This document shows, in pieces, positions 1 to 9,422 of a stretch of DNA of 64,000 bases. The DNA comes from an uncultured bacterium (GTDB lineage Bacteria; DUMJ01): contig CALGNK010000014.1 in NCBI GenBank assembly GCA_937958695.1, forward strand, positions 1-64,000, in the 5' to 3' direction. A program made the position numbers and the translations under genes. Each line of letters opens with the position of its first letter. Within the stretch, counting starts at the first letter, position 1. The notes beneath the pieces were generated by a model that made no database searches, was not told the origin of the DNA, and was given only the letters and a program-made list of their open reading frames with translations.

Positions 1-21
1 AGGTGTGGTTATAGTTAATAA

Positions 22-143
<122 letters not shown>

Positions 144-149
144 TTTGAT

Positions 150-971
150 TTGAAAGGGGTGAAGGAGATTTCGAATCAGCTTAGATATAGAGATTTTTTA
201 TTTGTTTTTCTTATTTCTTTTGCTTTTATTTTTTTATTCCATGAATTTTCCCTTTTAAATGCCCGGATAGAAAATATCAATACGATAAGAGAGGCTCTAA
301 AGGGTAAAGAATCTTTCTATATCTCTGATAAAGCAAAAGTTTCATTAAATAGAGAAAACATCCCTCTAAGATCTGCAAAAATACGTATCCCATATGATAA
401 AAAGTTTTCTCTGGCTTTAGCTAGATGGTATGTAGAGAAAGAGAAAAGGCAGATTCCGTTTTCTACTTATAGACAATATACTAACTCAATACCTTATGGA
501 GCAATAAGGACTGAACCAGGTAAACCAGGAGAGGTTGAGATATATTGGAGGGTATACAAGAGAGGAAATCAAATATTAGATAGACAAAAGTTTAAAGAAG
601 TAATTATCTCTAAACCAAAACCTCAGATAGTCTATGTTGGTAGAGGTTATATGCTTGCCTCCAGGGGTCAGTTTGCAGGTAAACCTTATCTTGATATGAT
701 AGCAACTGCTTATGATCCAGGTCCTAGAAGTTGCGGAAGATATGCTAATGGTTATACATCAATTGGTTTAAGGGCTGGCTATGGTGTTGTTGCTGTTGAC
801 CCTTCTGTAATCCCCTTGAGAAAGAAACTCTATATAGAGGGATATGGTTATGCTATAGCAGGTGATGTTGGCAGATCTATAAAGGGACTTAGAATAGACC
901 TCGGTTTTGATACGTATAGAGAGGCAATAAATTTTGGTGTCAGAAAGGTTAGAGTATATATACTCGACTAG
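150..971 (+). CDS. G5 and 3D domain cell-wall protein (YabE-like)
   Basis: Exported or membrane-anchored cell-wall-associated protein, probably a peptidoglycan-cleaving or remodelling enzyme of the YabE/Rpf-like group. One hydrophobic segment (about residues 15-35) is followed by a G5 domain (about 100-168; the GKPGEVEIYWRVYKRGNQ stretch is typical). The C-terminal 3D domain (about 180-272) shows its conserved Asp residues in AYDPGP, VDPSVIPL, AGDVG and IDLGF. The neighbour is rsmA, as in Bacillus where yabE lies near ksgA. The TTG start given here lies only seven bases after the 5S gene and has no clear ribosome binding site; GTG at 159 is an in-frame alternative. Domain calls are solid, the exact substrate is inferred. 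Confidence 0.85.
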   Translation: MKGVKEISNQLRYRDFLFVFLISFAFIFLFHEFSLLNARIENINTIREALKGKESFYISDKAKVSLNRENIPLRSAKIRIPYDKKFSLALARWYVEKEKRQIPFSTYRQYTNSIPYGAIRTEPGKPGEVEIYWRVYKRGNQILDRQKFKEVIISKPKPQIVYVGRGYMLASRGQFAGKPYLDMIATAYDPGPRSCGRYANGYTSIGLRAGYGVVAVDPSVIPLRKKLYIEGYGYAIAGDVGRSIKGLRIDLGFDTYREAINFGVRKVRVYILD

Positions 972-1743
972 GCCTAAAAAATCTTTAGGACAGCATTATC
1001 TTAGGGATAGATCTGTTCTTAAAAAGATCATTGATTCTCTAAATCTAACTGGAGAAGAGGTAGTCTTAGAGATTGGTGCTGGTCATGGAGAGTTGACTTT
1101 TCCCCTTGCCCAAAAAAGTAAAGAGGTTTGGGCAGTAGAGATTGATTCTTCTAGTGTTTATCTTTTGAAAGAGAGATTAAAAGATTTTAATAATATCAAT
1201 ATTATACATGGGAATATCTTAGATTTTCAGAGTGATTGCTTTTTTGACCTAATAGTCGGAAACATCCCCTATTATTTATCTGGACTTCTCTTAGGGAATT
1301 TAAGTGAACGTTGGAGCTATAAAAGAGCGGTTTTTACTCTTCAGCGAGAAGTTGGCAAAAGACTGATAGCTAACCCTGGTACAAAGGACTATGGTGTATT
1401 AACTTTGGCTGTGTGGTATAATCATAAGGTAAGGATACTTTTTGAGGTACCTAAGGAGTGTTTTTATCCAGTACCAAAGGTAGATAGTGTAGTGGTGGAG
1501 TTAGAAAGAGTTAAAGATAGAGAGGTTGAAAAAGGTTTTTTTATGAAGGTTGTTAGGTCTGCCTTTAGTAGTAGACGTAAGATGTTAAAGAATGTTTTAT
1601 TAGATTTGGGTTTAGATAGGGAAAATATTATTGAAATATTGCAATCTTTAGGGATTGACCCTAGAAGAAGAGGAGAGACTCTATCCTTAGAGGAGTTTTT
1701 GAATCTCTCAAAAAGGATATATGAAACTACTCTCTCTGGCTAA
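934..1743 (+). CDS. rsmA: 16S rRNA (adenine1518/1519-N6) dimethyltransferase
   Basis: RsmA/KsgA dimethylates two adjacent adenines in the 3' hairpin of 16S rRNA during 30S maturation, using S-adenosylmethionine. The N-terminal KKSLGQHYLRD, the SAM-binding VLEIGAGHGELT (about 44-55) and the catalytic NIPYY (110-114) are all present, and 269 aa is normal for the family. The start is TTG 934 (or GTG 937) behind GAGG at 921-924, so the gene overlaps the upstream 3D gene by about 38 bases. It overlaps ispE downstream by 23 bases. Such overlaps point to one translationally coupled transcript. Confidence 0.95.
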   Translation: MVSERLEYIYSTRPKKSLGQHYLRDRSVLKKIIDSLNLTGEEVVLEIGAGHGELTFPLAQKSKEVWAVEIDSSSVYLLKERLKDFNNINIIHGNILDFQSDCFFDLIVGNIPYYLSGLLLGNLSERWSYKRAVFTLQREVGKRLIANPGTKDYGVLTLAVWYNHKVRILFEVPKECFYPVPKVDSVVVELERVKDREVEKGFFMKVVRSAFSSRRKMLKNVLLDLGLDRENIIEILQSLGIDPRRRGETLSLEEFLNLSKRIYETTLSG

Positions 1744-2596
1744 ACTTAATCTATATCTAGAAATAATTGGGAAAGAGTCAGATGGCTATCATCAGATAGA
1801 GAGCATTATGCAAACTATATCTCTGTCTGATAGAGTAGAGGTAGAGCCATCTGATGAACCAGGCATTTTTGTCTCCTCTAACCTCTCTTCTCTACCTACT
1901 GATGAGAAAAATCTAGCTTATAGGGCAGCTAAACTCTTTATGGAAAAATTTGGCTGGATATCTGAAGGAGTAAAGATTATCCTTGAGAAAAATATTCCAC
2001 TTGCCAGTGGAATGGGCGGAGGAAGTAGTAATGCTGCTGCTGTCCTAATAGCTATGGCTATTATGTGCGGCATAGATATATTGAATTCTATTTTATTAGA
2101 TATAGCTTCTAGTATCGGTTGTGATGTGCCATTTTTCCTCTATGGAGGAACAGCTATAGCAAGAGGAAAGGGAACAGAGATTACTCCTCTTCCCCCACTT
2201 GAAGGTATTCCTGTGTTAGTTGTAGTACCTGATGTTGAAGTTTCTACCCGTTGGGCTTATAAGAATATTGTAGTTCCCCTTTATCCCTTTAGAATCCCAT
2301 CAGTACTATTAAATATACTTAATAAGCATAATAAAATAATTGATATAAAGGATCTAAATAGATTCCTCTTTAATAGATTTTCCAGTCTTGTTCTAAAGAT
2401 ACCAAAGGTGAAAGAGGCAAAGGATATCTTAGAGTCCTTAGGGGTAGAGAATATAGCTCTTTCTGGTAGTGGTCCAACCCTGTTCTCTTTGCAAGAGGAT
2501 AAGGAAAAATGCGATAGACTTGCCAAGATATTGAGGGAAAAATTTAATCTTAGAGCCTTTAGTGTAGAGTTAGCTAGAGGGTTGATCAATGTATAA
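1721..2596 (+). CDS. ispE: 4-diphosphocytidyl-2-C-methyl-D-erythritol kinase
   Basis: IspE phosphorylates the 2-hydroxyl of CDP-methylerythritol in the non-mevalonate (MEP) isoprenoid pathway, so this organism probably makes isoprenoids by that route. It is a GHMP kinase: AKLNLYLEI at the N-terminus (Lys 8), the glycine-rich ATP loop PLASGMGGGSSNAAA (93-107), Asp 135 in SSIGCDVPFF, and the C-terminal LSGSGPT motif. The length of 291 aa matches the family. It is coupled to rsmA (23-base overlap) and to the next gene (8-base overlap), an order typical of Firmicutes. Confidence 0.94.
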   Translation: MKLLSLAKLNLYLEIIGKESDGYHQIESIMQTISLSDRVEVEPSDEPGIFVSSNLSSLPTDEKNLAYRAAKLFMEKFGWISEGVKIILEKNIPLASGMGGGSSNAAAVLIAMAIMCGIDILNSILLDIASSIGCDVPFFLYGGTAIARGKGTEITPLPPLEGIPVLVVVPDVEVSTRWAYKNIVVPLYPFRIPSVLLNILNKHNKIIDIKDLNRFLFNRFSSLVLKIPKVKEAKDILESLGVENIALSGSGPTLFSLQEDKEKCDRLAKILREKFNLRAFSVELARGLINV

Positions 2597-3347
2597 AGCT
2601 GTAGTTATGGCTGGAGGGGGAAAAGAGAGCTTAAAAAGTTTTAATAATCAAAGTATTACCAGTAAAAGCGCATTACCAATACTTGGTAAACCTATGGTTT
2701 CTTATATTCTAGATGCTTTAAAAGAATCAAAGAGGGTAGATAAGATCCTCTATATAGGAGACTTAGAGCCGTTATCAAAGCTCTCTATAAAAGTAGACTA
2801 TACACTTCCAGATTCTGGTGGTCTATTTCTAAACGTAATAAAGGCTTTAGAATTCTTTAGAGATGAGCATCAGGTGCTTATACTGACTTCAGATATACCA
2901 CTAGTTAAATCATACATGATAGATGATTTCTTATCTAAGTGTGACAAATCTGCCATCTTTTGCTACTCTTTTGTAAGAAAAGAAGACTTAGAAAAGCTAT
3001 TCCCAAATGCTTGCAGGACATATGTCAGACTAAAGGAGGGTACTTTTAATGGTGGGAATCTTATATTGGTTAATCCTTCTAAAATCCTAGCTAAAAGAGA
3101 CCTATTAGAAGAGATAGTCTCTAATAGAAAGAATCCTTTTTATCTGGCAAGGATCTTTGGCTTTATAGGAATAATAAGGTATATAATTGGGACTCTTGAT
3201 ATTCCTACGTTAGAGGCAAGGGCATCTAAGATATTAGGCGGAAATGCAAAGGCAGTTTTGATGGAATATCCCGAGATAAGTTTTGATGTCGATAATCAAT
3301 TACAGTTAGAGTTTGTGGAGGAGAGACTTGGCAGGCAGGTTATCTAG
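2589..3347 (+). CDS. MobA/GlmU-like nucleotidyltransferase
   Basis: A GT-A-fold nucleotidyltransferase of the NTP_transferase group, which transfers NMP onto a phosphorylated sugar or cofactor. The N-terminal AVVMAGGG loop and a Lys-Pro-Met substrate loop (GKPMVSYILDAL) are visible, with an acidic metal site in TSDIPLV. The length is 252 aa and there is no left-handed beta-helix, so it is not a full GlmU. Similar stand-alone transferases sit between ispE and purR in several Clostridia. The substrate cannot be read from sequence. It overlaps ispE by 8 bases and purR by about 20. Confidence 0.8.
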   Translation: MYKAVVMAGGGKESLKSFNNQSITSKSALPILGKPMVSYILDALKESKRVDKILYIGDLEPLSKLSIKVDYTLPDSGGLFLNVIKALEFFRDEHQVLILTSDIPLVKSYMIDDFLSKCDKSAIFCYSFVRKEDLEKLFPNACRTYVRLKEGTFNGGNLILVNPSKILAKRDLLEEIVSNRKNPFYLARIFGFIGIIRYIIGTLDIPTLEARASKILGGNAKAVLMEYPEISFDVDNQLQLEFVEERLGRQVI

Positions 3348-4179
3348 GCAAGAAAGGTTAATTATACTCTCACAAGAGCTTATAAAGAGGTCAGGAGAGC
3401 TCATCTCTTTAGATGAGTTAGCCGAGAAGTATAAGATAGCCCGTTCTACTATGAGCGAAGATCTTTCATTAATAAGAGAAGCCGTAGAATCTTGGGGAAC
3501 TGGCGAGGTACAGAGTAGTTCAGGGGTAGGTGGAGGCATCAGATTTGTTCCTATAATAAGTTCAGCTGAGGCAAGGATTTTTCTTCAAGGGATCAAAGAG
3601 AAACTAGAAGAAAAGGGTAGAGTTTTGCCAGGTGGTTTTCTCTATACTACTGACCTTTTTAATAACCCAAGTATTACCTCTAAGTTTGGCGAGATCTTTG
3701 CTACGGTATTTAACAGTTTAAGTCCAGATGTGATAGTTACTATGGAAACCAAAGGGATACCTACCGCTATAATGACTGCTAGATATATGGGATTACCTCT
3801 CGTTATTATAAGAAGAGAAAATAGGCCTACAGAGGGACCTACTGTATCTATAAATTATATATCTGGCTCTACCCAGAAAGTCCAACTAATGACCCTAGGT
3901 AGAAAGGCTCTTGAAGGAAGAGAAAGAGCTATATTTATAGATGACTTCTTGAGAGGAGGGGGGACTGTAAGGGGAGCTATAGCGCTGTTAAAAGAGTTTA
4001 ATGCTCAGGTAGTTGGGGTAGGAATAGTTATCTTAGGCTCTCCTAAAGTAAGGGAGGCATTTTCCATCCCTATTACATCTCTATTTATTTTGGAAAGTAT
4101 TAACGAAATTTCTAGTGAGGCCAAACTAAGTATTTCAGATTCGATATCTGAATTCTTTGGTTGGGAAAAAGAAGAGTAG
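3328..4179 (+). CDS. purR: Pur operon repressor PurR (Bacillus type)
   Basis: Transcriptional regulator of purine genes that senses PRPP. An N-terminal winged helix (about 1-70, with ARSTMSEDLSLI as recognition helix) is followed by a phosphoribosyltransferase fold. The PRPP-binding signature is FIDDFLRGGGTVRGA, and the VSINYISGS stretch is characteristic of Bacillus PurR. I chose TTG 3328 because GGAGG at 3317-3321 lies six bases upstream; an in-frame TTG at 3313 would add five residues but has no binding site. It overlaps the preceding gene. No purine biosynthesis gene lies in the window, so its targets must be elsewhere. Confidence 0.92.
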   Translation: MAGRLSRQERLIILSQELIKRSGELISLDELAEKYKIARSTMSEDLSLIREAVESWGTGEVQSSSGVGGGIRFVPIISSAEARIFLQGIKEKLEEKGRVLPGGFLYTTDLFNNPSITSKFGEIFATVFNSLSPDVIVTMETKGIPTAIMTARYMGLPLVIIRRENRPTEGPTVSINYISGSTQKVQLMTLGRKALEGRERAIFIDDFLRGGGTVRGAIALLKEFNAQVVGVGIVILGSPKVREAFSIPITSLFILESINEISSEAKLSISDSISEFFGWEKEE

Positions 4180-4193
4180 GAGGTAAGATATTA

Positions 4194-5138
4194 ATGACAA
4201 TGGAAAATCAGGAAAATCAAGCTCAAGAGACAAGTAAAGGACATGCTTTTAGTAGTAAGTGGTTTTGGATATTTGGAATAGTTATAGGACTATTGATTGC
4301 TTCAAATGTAATTATCTATCTTTGGTTTAATTCACCCTCTAGAAATGCAATAGTCTCAGTTAATGGCGAGGTGATCAGGAAGGATGAATTTATAGAAGCA
4401 GTAATGGATCAAGGAGGTAAAAATGTCTTAGATTGGCTCATTGAAGGCAGATTAATCTCACAGAAGGCAAAGGAGGAAGGTATATCAATCACTGATAAAG
4501 AGATTGAAGATAGGATATCTCAAATTAGAGATTCCTTTGGTTCTCAAGAAAAGTTCATTTCCTTCTTGTCTCTATACGGTTTGACTGAAGAATCTTTAAA
4601 GAAACAGCTTGTTCCTAGATTGTTGGCAGAAAAAATTATGATGAAGAATAAAACTGTAACCGATAAGGAGTTACTTGACTACTTCAATAAAAATAAGAGT
4701 TCCTTTGATGAGAAAGAACAGGTAAAACTGAGACATATACTGGTTAAGACATTAGAAGAAGCTCAAGATATCGAAAATGAATTGAAAAAAGGAACCGAGT
4801 TTAGTAAGTTAGCTCAGGAGAGGTCTATAGATACCGCCACCAATACTCAGGGCGGAGAAATGGGCTGGGTGGCTAGGGGTGTTTTGGACCCTGCCTTAGA
4901 GAAGATAGTATTTTCACTTAATGCAGGAGAGAGGACATCAATAATAAAGACTTCTTTTGGCTACGAGATAGCAGAAGTCTTAGATAAGAAATCTGCCAAG
5001 TCTGTGACATTCGAAGAGGTAAAGGATAGGGTCAAAGAGAGGTATATAGAGGATATTCTTCAACAGGAGTATTCCAATTGGATCCAGGAGTTAAAGTCTA
5101 GTGCAGATATAGTCTACTATGTAGATATAACAAAATGA
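4194..5138 (+). CDS. Membrane-anchored parvulin-type foldase (PrsA/SurA-like)
   Basis: A peptidyl-prolyl cis-trans isomerase that assists folding of exported proteins outside the membrane. After a short Gln/Glu-rich cytoplasmic tail comes one transmembrane segment (WFWIFGIVIGLLIASNVIIY), then a SurA_N-like chaperone region, then a PpiC/rotamase domain. The parvulin hallmarks are KLRHILVKT, GGEMGWVARGVLDPALE and KTSFGYEIAEV. ATG 4194 is preceded by AGGAGG at 4178-4183; an upstream TTG at 4161 overlaps purR and lacks a site. The absence of a lipobox fits a signal-anchor rather than a lipoprotein such as Bacillus PrsA. Confidence 0.88.
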   Translation: MTMENQENQAQETSKGHAFSSKWFWIFGIVIGLLIASNVIIYLWFNSPSRNAIVSVNGEVIRKDEFIEAVMDQGGKNVLDWLIEGRLISQKAKEEGISITDKEIEDRISQIRDSFGSQEKFISFLSLYGLTEESLKKQLVPRLLAEKIMMKNKTVTDKELLDYFNKNKSSFDEKEQVKLRHILVKTLEEAQDIENELKKGTEFSKLAQERSIDTATNTQGGEMGWVARGVLDPALEKIVFSLNAGERTSIIKTSFGYEIAEVLDKKSAKSVTFEEVKDRVKERYIEDILQQEYSNWIQELKSSADIVYYVDITK

Positions 5139-5401
5139 GACTAGATGTATTCTTAAAGGCATCTGGTTTAATAAAGAGACGTACAGTATCGAATGAATTA
5201 TGCGATAGAGGCTTGGTTCTAGTAAATGGAACAAAGGGAAAAGCTGGAAGGATAATAAAAGAAGGGGACATAATAGACCTTAAGATAGGTAAATATTCTT
5301 ATAAGATAGAAGTTCTTTCGGTCCCTGAAAAGAAGGTTAATAGATTAGGAGAGGAGAATTTCCGTATAATAGAGAAGACTGAAGAAGATATGGATGTATA
5401 A
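5135..5401 (+). CDS. rqcP: S4-domain ribosome quality-control factor RqcP-like
   Basis: Small S4 RNA-binding protein (88 aa) closely resembling RqcP/YabO and HslR. In Firmicutes RqcP binds obstructed 50S-peptidyl-tRNA complexes and works with RqcH in C-terminal Ala tailing. The S4 motif is seen in RLDVFLKASGLIKRRTVSNE followed by GLVLVNG and KAGRIIKEGD. It starts at an ATGA overlap with the foldase gene and overlaps the MFS gene by 8 bases. Assignment rests on length and the near-identical N-terminal pattern to YabO; no rqcH is in the window. Confidence 0.85.
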   Translation: MRLDVFLKASGLIKRRTVSNELCDRGLVLVNGTKGKAGRIIKEGDIIDLKIGKYSYKIEVLSVPEKKVNRLGEENFRIIEKTEEDMDV

Positions 5402-6581
5402 GATAAGAGATACTTTCAAGAAGGATTTGCTCTCTACTATTTTTGTTGGCGTTTTTTTTGCTTCTACTACACCTTTCTTCGGTGTAATAGCTAGGAGGTA
5501 TTTCTCTGCCTCTCCTTTTCACTTATCTATCATATCCTCTGCATCTGGAATTGGTCAACTTTTTACCTTTTATTGGGGATACATAATAAGAAACAGAAAA
5601 GATAAATTAAGAATGGTGGTCATTCCTGGGACATTAGCTAGAAGTATTTTTCTCCTTACCCCTCTAGTAAATTCGATCACTCTGTTTCTTATCCTTATAC
5701 TAATCTATCAGATCATTGACTTCATATCGACCCCAGCCTATGTAGAGGTTATAAGAGCTATGTATCCTGATATCTTAAGGGCTAGGCTTATGGGAATAGT
5801 TAGAATGGTTAATAGTCTAGTAGTAATAATAATTACCCCTATAGCTGGGAAGCTTATATCCTCGATAGGTTTTAGATGGACGTTCTTTTTTGGTGCTATA
5901 TTTGGCATAATTTCTAGTTTGATATTTAGCAAGATAAAGTTAAGACAACAGGATATTGTTTCTACAGATTCTTACGTTCCTATAAAATCTATATTATCAA
6001 TTCCATTTTTAGATAGGCGATTTGGCACTTATTTGGCGATATTTTTTATGTATGGTGTTGGTAACTGGTTATCAAGTCCGATATATCCTATTGTGCTTGT
6101 AGATAGGCTTCAAGCTACCTCTTTACAGGTTGGTTTTATTTCTACTGTCTCTTCTAGTGTATCTGCCATTTCTTATATCTTTTGGGGAAGATATATAGAT
6201 AGAGAGAATCCAATCCATGCACTAGTCCTAATATTTTCCTTAGATTTCCTTATTCCATTTGGTTATCTCTTAGCTTCTATAAAGCCTATTTATCTGTTTG
6301 TAATATGTTCAGCAGTAGTAAGTGGAATAGCTAACGCCGGAATTGACCTAAGTGTTATGAATGCAATTATGAATATTGCACCGAAGACAGAGATAGCTAG
6401 TTATATGGCATTACACTCGACTTTTGTTGGTATAAGAGGAGTAATAGGTCCTTTTTTAGGTGCAACCCTTTACTCATTCATAGGCGCAATAGGTGTATTC
6501 TCTATAAATATAACTACAACTATACTAGGAGGATTTTTGATGTATAGATTCTATAAGAGCCTTTATCAAGCATCTACTTGA
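5394..6581 (+). CDS. Major facilitator superfamily transporter
   Basis: Twelve-helix secondary transporter of 395 aa with two six-helix halves separated by a charged loop near residues 180-200. The FYWGYIIRNRKDKLR segment is the loop 2-3 motif region of MFS proteins, and a second copy of this pattern (FWGRYIDRENP) occurs in the C-terminal half. The substrate cannot be told; the LSPIYPIVLVDRLQ-type loops resemble uncharacterised Firmicute MFS proteins. It starts inside the end of rqcP and ends convergently against the DUF996 gene with a 16-base overlap. Confidence 0.85.
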   Translation: MYKIRDTFKKDLLSTIFVGVFFASTTPFFGVIARRYFSASPFHLSIISSASGIGQLFTFYWGYIIRNRKDKLRMVVIPGTLARSIFLLTPLVNSITLFLILILIYQIIDFISTPAYVEVIRAMYPDILRARLMGIVRMVNSLVVIIITPIAGKLISSIGFRWTFFFGAIFGIISSLIFSKIKLRQQDIVSTDSYVPIKSILSIPFLDRRFGTYLAIFFMYGVGNWLSSPIYPIVLVDRLQATSLQVGFISTVSSSVSAISYIFWGRYIDRENPIHALVLIFSLDFLIPFGYLLASIKPIYLFVICSAVVSGIANAGIDLSVMNAIMNIAPKTEIASYMALHSTFVGIRGVIGPFLGATLYSFIGAIGVFSINITTTILGGFLMYRFYKSLYQAST

Positions 6582-7144
6582 AGGCTCTTCTCTTCTAACG
6601 CTTCTATTTCTGATAGATTAAAGAATGCTACAGCTAAAAAGATGTCTCCTATAAATGATATTAGGATTCCTATAAGTATAATATAGGTTATAGCTCCCCA
6701 AAAGTAGAGACTCCCAGCTGTATTAAATTGCCCTACTTTTGTATAAGAGGATATGATATTGAAGCTTTTTCTCCAATTGTAAGCACTTATAATAGAAAGG
6801 ATGTAGGTGATGACGAACAATGTAAGGCTCACACCCATCATTGAAAGTGTAGACCTTGATTCCATTCCAATAATCTCTCCAAGTATTCCTATAGCCAATA
6901 ACCCAAATGAGAAGAAACTAGTTATAGAAGTTATTATACTAGCAATAAATCCCACAAGAAATCTATTATAGATTTCCCTATTATTGAATCTTTTAGACAT
7001 TTTACTAATGGCAACAAATAATAAGATTAATCCTATAATCTCAAGATAAACACTAATATTTGGAGTAGCCCTTAGTATAATAGGGACAGCTCCTAGTATA
7101 AGAAGAATAGCTCCTATACCACCAAACAATCTTTCTTCTTTCAA
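6566..7144 (-). CDS. DUF996 family membrane protein
   Basis: Integral membrane protein of 192 aa with about five hydrophobic segments and no charged catalytic motif. The C-terminal part (AGSLYFWGAITYIILIGILISFIG then LAVAFFNL, read in pieces) matches the DUF996 pattern common in archaea and thermophilic bacteria. Its function is unknown. It is monocistronic on the minus strand, with TTG as likely start behind GGAGG at about ten bases. Its 3' end overlaps the MFS gene on the opposite strand. Confidence 0.7.
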   Translation of the reverse strand: MKEERLFGGIGAILLILGAVPIILRATPNISVYLEIIGLILLFVAISKMSKRFNNREIYNRFLVGFIASIITSITSFFSFGLLAIGILGEIIGMESRSTLSMMGVSLTLFVITYILSIISAYNWRKSFNIISSYTKVGQFNTAGSLYFWGAITYIILIGILISFIGDIFLAVAFFNLSEIEALEEKSLQVDA

Positions 7145-7471
7145 TGCAAATCCACCTCCATTAAAGTCTTTTTATAGTATAAAGCAATATACCTATTTTA
7201 ATAAATTTTTAGTTCTTTTTCCAATATTCGTAAACGTTAAGAGATGTCTCCAATATCCCGATTAAATAAGAAGGTTATTTTGAGGAAGATCGGCCTCTTG
7301 CATAAAGTTAGTCTATAGGATATAATTTTATCAACATAAAAATGAAAGGTAGGTGAGGCCGGAAAAGAGATAGCGAAATTTAATTAATACATATAAATTT
7401 CTGTCTAGTTAACCCGAAAAGGGATAATTTATTAAAGAATTTAAAACTGAAAAGCTAGGAGGTATAAGTTT
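7145..7471. other. Intergenic region with leader of the importer operon
   Basis: A 327-base gap between the divergent DUF996 and solute-binding genes. It contains a good sigma-A-type promoter (7298-7326) and then a leader of roughly 140 bases. The leader holds an AT-rich inverted repeat with 8-bp arms (7375-7382 and 7394-7401) and a small CCC-GAAAA-GGG hairpin. CGGCCTC at 7291-7297, just upstream of the promoter, can pair with GAGGCCG at 7355-7361. I recognise no known riboswitch consensus and see no open reading frame. Confidence 0.55.
7298..7326 (+). promoter_or_regulatory. Sigma-A type promoter for importer operon
   Basis: TTGCAT at 7298-7303, a 17-base spacer and a perfect TATAAT at 7321-7326. 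Transcription would begin near 7333 and run into the solute-binding protein gene at 7472. Confidence 0.75.
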
Positions 7472-9409
7472 ATGAAAAGATTATTGGTAGGTTTACTTGT
7501 TTTAAGTTTGTTAATGGGTTTACTTTTTAGTTTTGGTCCTATTTCTTTTGCTCAGAAAAAGTACAATGAAGCACCAATGCTAGCTGAATTAGTAAAAGCT
7601 GGGAAACTTCCACCAGTTGAGCAGAGGCTTCCTGTAGCTTCTGACATTTATGTTGTAAAACCTGTAGAAGAAGTTGGCCAGTATGGTGGGACTTGGAGGA
7701 TGGTAGTAACAGATCCGGGAATGGGCTGGTGGAATATGGCAAACGCAGTAGAACCCCTTATAAGATGGAGACCTGACTTGAAGGGTTATCAACCTGGCTT
7801 AGCTAAGAGTTGGGTTTATAGTCCAGACGGAAAGACCTGCACTATAATTCTCCGTAAGGGTATAAAATGGTCAGACGGTCATCCCTTCACAGCAGATGAC
7901 ATTATGTTCTGGTGGAATGATCTTATATTAAATCCTGACTATCCAGAGAATCCTCCTAGATGGGCTTGGCGTCTTGGTAAGTTGATGACTGTGAAGAAGG
8001 TTAATGATTACACTATACAGTTCAATTTTGTTGCTCCATATTATACTTTTCATGCTGCAATGGCACAAGGTTTTTGGGAGAATGTTGGGTATTTAGCACC
8101 AAAGCATTATCTACAACAATTCCACCCAAAGTATAATCCACAGATGAAAGATTATACTAAACTTAGGGAAGTAAGAACTAGTACTCATTTAAATCCTAAT
8201 TACCCTGTACTTTATGCGTGGAGGCCTGTATCTTGGGATGCTTCAAAAGGTGTATTAATAGCTGAGCGTAATCCTTACTACTGGAAAGTGGATACTCAGG
8301 GCAATCAGTTACCCTATATAGATAGAGTTCAGATTAGAGTATTGCAAGATTCAAAGTTAATTCCACTCGAAGCTATCGCTGGAAACCTAGACTGTCAGAT
8401 AAGGGGATTTGAAATAAGAGATTTATCCCTCTTAATGGAGAATCAGGAAAAGGGAGGTTATAGAGTTATTAAGTGGGAGTATGGTGATGGTGGAGCTCCA
8501 ATGATTTTTATAGACTGGGATGTAAAGGATGCTAAATTACGTCCTCTATTTAGAAACCAAGATTTCCGTATAGCTCTATCTATAGCTATAAATAGGAATA
8601 GAATAAATCAAGTTGTTTACCAAGGTCTTGGTAAAATTCAAAACGCTACAATGTCAAAGTATTTGATGCATTATAGCCATCCTGAAGGAAAGAAGGTTCA
8701 TGAAGAATGGGCAAAGGCATATTCAGAGTATAACACAGCAAAAGCTAGGGAATTACTAGACAAAATAGGGTTGAAGGATGTTAATAACGATGGTTTTAGA
8801 GAGTTGCCAGATGGTACTCCGTTTAAACTTCTTCTTGATGTAGGTGCTACTTCTGCCTTAGAGACTATCGATGCGTGTAATTTAATAGCTGAAGACTGGA
8901 AAGCTATTGGGGTCAATACTGCAGTAAATGTTATATCAGGTGAACTTTGGGGAGTAAGGGGAAGAAGCGGAGAATTCCATTTCCAAGTATTTGGTTATGG
9001 TTCTGAGGTGGACCTCCTTACTTATCCTGATAATGTATTCCCGGTAGGTAATACAAGGTTTCATCCTCTTATAGGACTCTGGCAACAGACTGGAGGTAAA
9101 GAAGGGGAAGAGCCTACTGGAATTATGAAAGAACTATTAAATCTATACGAAAAGGCTATAGGAACACGTAGAGAAGTAGATAGAAATGGAGTGGTCTTAG
9201 AGGCAATTAAGTTACATATAAAGCATGGCCCATTTATATACGCTCCCATAGCGGATCTACCTGCTCCTATAGTAGTTAAGAATAACTTTAGAAATGTTCC
9301 AGGTATAGGAAAAGCTCCAAATGGAGTATTTTATAGACCTATTTTGGGACCGTGGGCTCCTGGATTTCCTGGAACCGCCGATCCTTGTCAGTTCTTCTTT
9401 AAAAAGTAG
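7472..9409 (+). CDS. ABC transporter substrate-binding protein, peptide family (SBP_bac_5)
   Basis: Extracytoplasmic solute-binding protein of the oligopeptide/nickel/oligosaccharide class, 645 aa. It has a cleavable signal peptide (basic MKR, hydrophobic stretch to about residue 22, then SFAQ). The family core is visible in YSPDGKTCTIILRKGIKWSDGHPFTADDI. The larger size and Trp-rich core resemble family members in thermophiles that bind oligosaccharides as often as peptides, so the ligand is uncertain. AGGAGG precedes ATG 7472. It heads a transcript with a UroD-like gene and two permease genes, but no ATPase gene follows. Confidence 0.9.
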   Translation: MKRLLVGLLVLSLLMGLLFSFGPISFAQKKYNEAPMLAELVKAGKLPPVEQRLPVASDIYVVKPVEEVGQYGGTWRMVVTDPGMGWWNMANAVEPLIRWRPDLKGYQPGLAKSWVYSPDGKTCTIILRKGIKWSDGHPFTADDIMFWWNDLILNPDYPENPPRWAWRLGKLMTVKKVNDYTIQFNFVAPYYTFHAAMAQGFWENVGYLAPKHYLQQFHPKYNPQMKDYTKLREVRTSTHLNPNYPVLYAWRPVSWDASKGVLIAERNPYYWKVDTQGNQLPYIDRVQIRVLQDSKLIPLEAIAGNLDCQIRGFEIRDLSLLMENQEKGGYRVIKWEYGDGGAPMIFIDWDVKDAKLRPLFRNQDFRIALSIAINRNRINQVVYQGLGKIQNATMSKYLMHYSHPEGKKVHEEWAKAYSEYNTAKARELLDKIGLKDVNNDGFRELPDGTPFKLLLDVGATSALETIDACNLIAEDWKAIGVNTAVNVISGELWGVRGRSGEFHFQVFGYGSEVDLLTYPDNVFPVGNTRFHPLIGLWQQTGGKEGEEPTGIMKELLNLYEKAIGTRREVDRNGVVLEAIKLHIKHGPFIYAPIADLPAPIVVKNNFRNVPGIGKAPNGVFYRPILGPWAPGFPGTADPCQFFFKK

Positions 9410-9422
9410 TTAGATAAAATCT

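Noticed and set aside
7327-7471. Possible riboswitch in the leader of the importer operon
   Set aside because: Only short AT-rich hairpins are present; I find no conserved core of a known riboswitch class and no terminator alternative.
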